The position numbers and the translations under genes were made by a program. A DNA stretch of 64,000 nucleotides from Oscheius dolichura (taxonomy: Eukaryota > Nematoda > Chromadorea > Rhabditida > Rhabditidae), in assembly GCA_932521035.1 (NCBI GenBank), contig OW051493.1, positions 6,386,001-6,450,000 of the forward strand. Reading direction: 5' to 3'. The notes beneath the pieces are model-generated. The model worked only from the letters and a program-made list of their open reading frames with translations, searched no databases and was not told where the DNA came from. The stretch's first letter is position 1, and each line of letters opens with the position of its first letter. Of this stretch, positions 58,540-64,000 are shown one piece after another.

Positions 58540-58869
58540 ATGTCGTCTCGTAGAAACTGTACCACCCGACAAAAAGTGGGCAACACCAAGGGCACCCTGG
58601 AAGTGGACAGTGAAGACAAGCTGTGGGAGGACGGGGAAGGATATCTCAAGATGCTGAAGAAACATCTGACTGGCGAGGAAAGGGAGCCGAAAGAGGAGGA
58701 GAGGAAGGAGACGAGCACGGCCACTGAGAGCAACAACCTCGCGAAGGAGGCCACCCCGTTTGCAAGCCGCCCGTCTTCACTCCGAGACGTCAGACGCGTT
58801 CCAGAATTCACTACAGTGTGGATAAGAAGGTCTTTTGGGACAACCCCGACAAGCCCACCTGGGCTATGA
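58540..58869 (+). CDS. Small charged hypothetical protein
   Basis: ATG two bases after tctttccag. Reads MSSRRNCTTRQKVGNTKGTL then an acidic/basic helical part (LTGEEREPKEEERKETSTAT). A different frame downstream (DKKVFWDNPDKPTWAMMELD, IRRYPPPE, TGA 58905-58907) also looks coding, so an unseen intron or frameshift may join them. Family unknown. Confidence 0.3.
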   Translation: MSSRRNCTTRQKVGNTKGTLEVDSEDKLWEDGEGYLKMLKKHLTGEEREPKEEERKETSTATESNNLAKEATPFASRPSSLRDVRRVPEFTTVWIRRSFGTTPTSPPGL

Positions 58870-58907
58870 TGGAGCTCGACATCCGCCGCTACCCGCCGCC
58901 GGAGTGA

Positions 58908-60696
58908 TCGGCCCGAGGAAGAGCTCTGTCCTCTCTCTAGTCGTCATGGCCCTCGCCGCCCTTTAGGCCGGGCACAATAAACCTTATCGCAATTCTTGAC
59001 TACATCTTCTTCCGACGATCCCGTCCATATCTTGAAGAATAGCATTCGTCGATATGTCAAGCACTTCCTGTTCGATCATTTTTCGCTTGTCAGCAGTTAT
59101 GAGTCATAGCGGGTCAGAGAGCCACCCGCCTTTCGGAAGTTGTTATCTGCTGTTGGTACTTATGCAAATGGCGCTGTCCAGCCCTCCAGTAGGCTCGATG
59201 ACATGCAAGGACGCATCACATGCATTTAGATGAAGACATTCCATTACTGGCTGAGACGGCTCGGCATTTCAATATCTCCGAGTGGCCAGCCCCTTCATCA
59301 TAAACACCAAAACGGGTCCTCTTCCTCTTTCTTTGATGATTCACACCCGGAGCTGTCGAAATTTCAAGGGATGAGCAGGGCTAATTGTCATCATTAGGGG
59401 GAGATGCTCAGCCTTGGGTTATGAAGGCCCGAATAATTGCATCGGACAAGGAGGACGCCGATGAACCTGATTGCTCTGGCTGGGAACAGCTACCGAGCAT
59501 GTTGTTTATGCCATCACCTGGGCGAGATTCTGTCTGTATGGTATCATTGAGGTATCCCCAATTACAGTACCCCATAAAGAGAGGGAGAGAGAGAGTTCGC
59601 AGATCTTCCCTGACCTGAGAAGACTCTCGTCTCTCTACCCGGAGGGCATGGTGTCCGTCTTGTTGATGATTGAAGTGAGCATGGTCCACTCGAGCCCCAA
59701 ATCCGGGAAGAAGAAGGGAGGGCGGAGTCTAATTAGGCACACAGGGCCCTGTGGCATGCAAATTGCCCCAGCTGTCTCTACCGCGTTCCAATGTTGGGTA
59801 ACGACGCTGTTCAGGTGAGAGCGGGGGGAGTTCCTCCTGGGGGAATGCTGGCTAATTAGTTGGAAGCGCTGTAATTACCTCGGGGCGAACGAACGCCACA
59901 TTTCCCGCCTTCTTACGACGCGGGGGACGGGGTCACCACCGGGGCAGAGGGCCTCCTCATCCAATCTAACTCCTTTTACGAGAGGGTGCCCCCAATCAAC
60001 TTCTCTTTTTTGATCCCCAAGATTACTGTACCCACCCCCATCTGAAGTTCTCTCCTCAAATAGCTATCGGTTCGTCAAAATCGAGGAGATGACAATTCCC
60101 CGGGGTCTTGGCGAGTGTAAATCCCCCTCTGGCCGGCGTATTTTGATTGAAGACCCATGTAGCCGGTGTCCATAATGAGCAGATTAGCTGGCCGGACTTT
60201 GTCACCTGCTCGCGCAACTGATCCATCCTCGATGCCTCGTAAAGCCCATCACTGATTGTAAACGAACACATTTTGCAGTAATGCCACCCTCAGGCCCCAA
60301 CGCATAACATCACACAATCCGTTTGGACATGCCTCTTTTTCTTTTTCCTTTCTTCCAGGGGAGGATGGTTGGGTTGCTATCTTTTAACTGGGCCCATGGC
60401 CATCGAGTCCATTATCTCTCCTCCTAGTGACAGTCTCCCTCCTCGGCAGATGAGCAGCTGGCAGTCCGCGCGGTTTCCGCTTTCTCGGCTTGTTGTGGTC
60501 CGAGTCTCGTCTTGCACATCATATGTCGCATTGTAATCAACTGCCTTCCCCATATAGTCCGCGTCCTCCATTATCCCCCGGCCGACTGTAAGCAGCTAAT
60601 GAGCCGAGTCAGCTGGTTCTTTCCTTCAATTAGAGTGTTTTTGAGGAGGAGACTATTGCCTTTTGAGAGTTGAGAGAGATAAAATAATTATTTCAG
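58908..60696. other. Long non-coding region upstream of the UNC-53-like exons
   Basis: No recognisable coding exon on either strand; ORFs are short and unlike proteins. AATAAA at about 58976 may end the preceding small gene. Likely promoter or intron DNA of the UNC-53/NAV gene. Confidence 0.45.
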
Positions 60697-63600
60697 CTCT
60701 ACACCGAGTGGACTAACCGCCAGTTGACGAAGGCCAACCACCGGCAGGTCTCCGATCTGTCCACCGAGCTTCGAGACTACCGCGTTGTGGCTGCCATCGT
60801 CCAAGCCGTCGGTGAGTTATCCTCCCGGAGAACGAGGGGGTCAAAGCCGAGTTGATAATCACCGCGGTGAGGTCAGAGGGGGCTGAGAGGGGCAGTTGCC
60901 TGCCCCCGGCCAGATTTATGTTTCAGCCGCTAGTGCATTATGATTTCAGCGTAATAGATTCGGCAGTCCTTTGGGCCGGGAGGGGTCACTTCCCCCGCGA
61001 TCTCCCTCTTCTGGAAGGGACCTGCTGCCACCTCCCAAGGCACTTGTGCAAACAATCTGTCAATTACACGACAACGCCCTCCGGCACATGTTGCGAGAGT
61101 CGTTTTTCGACAGCCGTACACTCGCCGGCTATTCTTGCCTGTAGTCGGCCCCCCAAATAGCCGTGGCCCTCGCTTCTTTCTATCCCCTGGGGACTCGTTA
61201 CCCATCATATCTCCTCCTCTCCCCCTCTCTAGCCCATTTCCAGTCGTCTCTTTTTATCCCGTGTCCTGGAAGACTGTTCAAAACGCGTTTCCGAGGCGTC
61301 GGTGTTCATCCCCTCACACACTGTTTGTTTTTAAAAAAATGGGAGGAGGAGGACGAGGAACTCGACGGATAATTTTCGCCTCCCGGCACAGTTTATTTTC
61401 CCCATTTTACGAGGTCGGCGGCGGGGATAGTTTCCAGATTACAGATTCACACCGATCAGAGTGGCCTCCTCCCGGCCGAAGAGTAGTCCCCAAATTTCCA
61501 TCCAGATGTCTTATAATCGCATTGTTGCGCGAGTATCTGATCCCATTACCCACATTAGCATACAGCATATGTTTGTCTGTTTCAGTCTCGGATCCCCAGC
61601 GAGTCAACTCCATCCGCCTCGGCCTCACGACTGTCACCTCCAACGTAAGTCTTCCCTTTTTACAGCCGGCTCAAAAACGAACAGATTATATTTGTCTTTT
61701 GACAACAGGTGCCCCTCTGGCCGTAGCCGCGGCGGTCCGGCCGAAGAGGCTAAGGTTACGCTACGGGAAGGGGTCCTCTTAATTGTTTGTCCTGTGCCAG
61801 TCATGTTAATCACGTTATGAAGGAGAGGGCACGACACACCTTGGCCAATTAGAGCAAAGAGAATTTCCAGATCGACGGGCTGAATGTCTGTCTCCGACAT
61901 CTGCAACAAGTTGGAGTGAACTGCAGCCGAATCACAGCTACCGGTCAGTTGTCCTCCCACGAATCTCCTCATCCTTGTCCCCTTCTCGGAAACTGTTAGA
62001 CTCTATTAAAGAGGCAGATGTTCTTGTTTGACATGCCGATGGAATTTGGGCAGTCTTCATCCAATTAAAAGGGGATGTACATTGTCGCTGTAAGACCAAA
62101 TCCCATCAACTGCCATTCAAGTTCTCTTTTCTACCGCGTAGCTTCCCTACCAAGTCGTACGGTAGTCCTTCCTTTAATCCTCCCCGGTAGCAGGCCCATT
62201 GCAACGAAGTAGTTCACCGGAACACCCGAACACTTTTTCAAAACTGCAAATAAACCGGGCATGAGCAGCCGCCTCGCCATCTGGCTCTTATAGTTTATCA
62301 TAACACATTATTCGCGGCTTTTCTCTGTTTTTCTCGCGCCAATATCCTTTGAAACGAAGCTCAGCCCGTTAGGATGGCCGAATTCTGGCCAAGTGATTCT
62401 GTGATTTATGCACAATCGGGGCTGTCGACGGCAATGACACCTCCTCTTCCATTCCGTTACCAGTTTCTTTTCACCGGCTGCCATTTCCAACCAGACGAAC
62501 GGCACCATCCCACGGCCATTTTGCATCTGTCAGCCTTGCCCATTCATGGCAAATGCTCGAGAGGAAACTTCTTGCCGTCCGCCAGCTACAGCCAATGCCA
62601 ACGGGGATGACCCTCATTTGTGCGGTAGAAATGAGCGATTCCTTTGGGACAGGGCCATCCATCACCCAGCAGCACTGTACTGTCCGGTCCGGAGTCGGCG
62701 ACACCCATCTGCCACAGTCCAAAATGAGGGCATAGCCTCCTTTATCTCTCTGCCCGCTTCCGGCGGTGAGGTCGAACCGTCTCCTCGTGTGTAACGCTCA
62801 TTAGAGTTATCAGATCCTCAGAGGCCAGTTTCTGTCACCGGGGGCGAGGTCGCGGTGACTCTACTTCTCGGGGCCTGTCCTTCTTTCCCCTAATACCCTG
62901 GATAGATATATGTAGAGAGGAACAGTCTCCCTCCGACTTCCGCCACTCCTTACCTCCTCACCTTCTGTCCTTGGTGCGCTATCTGCCGCTTCCATCTGCC
63001 TCCCGTCTGTCATTTATTACGGTGCCGACTAAGAAAAACCATCGTTTGACTTTTATTTTTATGGATTAGCGTAGCCTTTTCAGTGCCCTGAAAATGTTGC
63101 CAATCTCCCCCGAGAGACGCTTTTACGTACACGTTTTTCTCGCGCATCCTCCTGCCCTATAAATTATGCACACAGGGGGAATCGGCCGGGGGCCGGAGGA
63201 GGGAAAGATTTCGAGAAAAGAGATCTCTTGTAGTCGGTCGACTGGCAGTTGGTGACCTTTTCTCTCGCCTGCAGATACAATCTCGTTGCTTCGGTTTTTG
63301 CGGTATGATTCAGCTCCCGGCCTCCTTTCATGACCGTTTTCTCCATTACGCGCCTTGACTTTTCCCCGCCATTCTGTACTGCTAATATCTCGTCTCCCGG
63401 ATCGGCCTTCCTCTTCTTCTTCTTCTTCTGCTCCATTTATTCTCTCTCTCTCTGGGGTGTAATTCCCCCCAAAACTGTTTTTCCCCAGAGCTGTCCACCC
63501 GCGACACATTACTCACTTGTTGTCGTCCGTCTCTCACACATCGCCCTTATCAAATAATCTCTTTTTGCAGACATCGACGCCGGACAGCTGGGATCCGTCC

Positions 63601-63706
63601 TCCAACTGCTCTACTCCCTTCACAACTATAAACAGAACAACAGGGAGAGGAAGCCGCCGGCTACTCCTCCCTCCCCGGCCATGCCACCCTCGGCCCCCGC
63701 TACCAG
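60697..63706 (+). CDS. unc-53: UNC-53 / neuron navigator (NAV), calponin-homology region, partial
   Basis: Cytoskeletal guidance protein of axon and cell migration. Four exons form the CH domain: 60697-60811 (LYTEWTNRQLTKANHRQVSD ... DYRVVAAIVQAVG), 61586-61644 (SDPQRVNSIRLGLTTVTSN), 61871-61943 (IDGLNVCLRHLQQVGVNCSR) and 63571-63706 (DIDAGQLGSVLQLLYSLHNY-KQ, then a Pro/Ser-rich linker). Phases agree across all three introns and the order matches NAV CH domains (YT-W-N; I-ACL-FL---G-N; GN--A-L-L-FSLS-YKQ). The Pro-rich sequence after the CH domain also fits. Introns (774, 226 and 1627 nt) are far longer than elsewhere. The gene continues past the right edge; a start codon upstream is not located. 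Confidence 0.8.
61944..63570 (+). other. Long UNC-53 intron
   Basis: 1.63 kb between two phase-matched CH-domain exons. ORFs inside are short shadows without domains. A CTT-repeat (63413-63427) and a CTCTCTCTC run (63444 on) are the only simple repeats. Confidence 0.55.
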
Positions 63707-64000
63707 GTCTGTCTGTCTCTTTGACAAATGTTTTTAATCAAAAAAGGGGAGACCGTTGTTTGTTACGAATCCCTACCTTCAAAATAGCCGCCGGCAGCCG
63801 AAAAAGACTACACCTAGTAGGCCGGCTGGTATCAATGTGCTCCCGTTAAAATTATATGTATGCTTTTCATGTCAATGGGCAGATTCTCCCTCCTGCTACC
63901 TCTAATAATTTTCTTCTGAATATATAGGCACCCCTCGCATAGTCAGTGTTATTGTTGGCCCAGAGGGAGAAACAAGTCGGCATTTCACAAGCTCTTACCC
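63707..64000 (+). other. UNC-53 intron, runs off the window
   Basis: Opens with a gtctgtc donor after PPSAPATR. No further exon can be placed with confidence before the right edge. Confidence 0.45.

Noticed and set aside
1..64000. CRISPR arrays, rRNA genes, phage or plasmid features
   Set aside because: None seen; the window is eukaryotic nuclear DNA throughout.

Overview
This is nuclear DNA of a nematode. Almost every gene is cut by small introns, mostly about 36-60 nt. Nematode-flavoured content includes a cuticle collagen with an N-terminal membrane segment and an RLRR processing site, tau-tubulin-kinase-like kinases, an UNC-53/NAV calponin-homology domain, endonuclease IV and Patched. 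Frequent TAG (rather than TTTTCAG) splice acceptors and the compact GC-rich genes suggest a lineage distant from Caenorhabditis, perhaps clade I (Trichuris/Trichinella relatives). That placement is inference.

Layout. 1-4.8 kb: PLAA/UFD-3 (5' end outside the window) and APN-1 endonuclease IV, both +. 4.95-10 kb: SPTLC1 (-), whose 3.3-kb intron holds a complete GPI-type trehalase on the + strand. 10.3-13.3 kb: an AT-rich, poorly recognised gene (-, perhaps NEPRO-like), then MsrA (+). 13.5-22.9 kb: Inscuteable and USP47 (both -). 23-26.7 kb: an unrecognised spliced gene (-) and ASCC1 (+). 27.3-32 kb: orphan genes, an inverted pair of tRNA-like SINEs, and two long hairpins with the same CTCGT loop, each 12 nt after a stop codon. 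32-33.4 kb: a dead retroelement integrase fragment and a decayed TTBK-like kinase. 34.2-40.3 kb: Patched, with a CGATAT-rich palindromic repeat in its first long intron. 41.7-44.2 kb: histidine ammonia-lyase. 44.4-46.1 kb: a coiled-coil gene with duplicated, broken neighbours. 46.3-50.6 kb: an ILKAP-type PP2C phosphatase (-) whose 2.6-kb intron holds an SLC22-type transporter (+). 51-54 kb: SDHD and ZCCHC4. 54.2-56.4 kb: cuticle collagen and an intact TTBK-like kinase. 57-64 kb: mostly non-coding, with exons of an UNC-53/NAV gene running off the right edge.

The genes are mainly independent housekeeping functions: sphingolipid synthesis, ubiquitin metabolism, DNA repair, respiration, Hedgehog-receptor-type sterol-sensing transport and spindle orientation. 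The clearest structural themes are two host-intron/nested-gene pairs in opposite orientation and ATGs placed directly after splice-acceptor-like AG, as expected for spliced-leader trans-splicing. A third is a sharp alternation of AT-rich and GC-rich genes. All gene models are read by eye; exon limits are stated only where donor, acceptor and reading frame agree.
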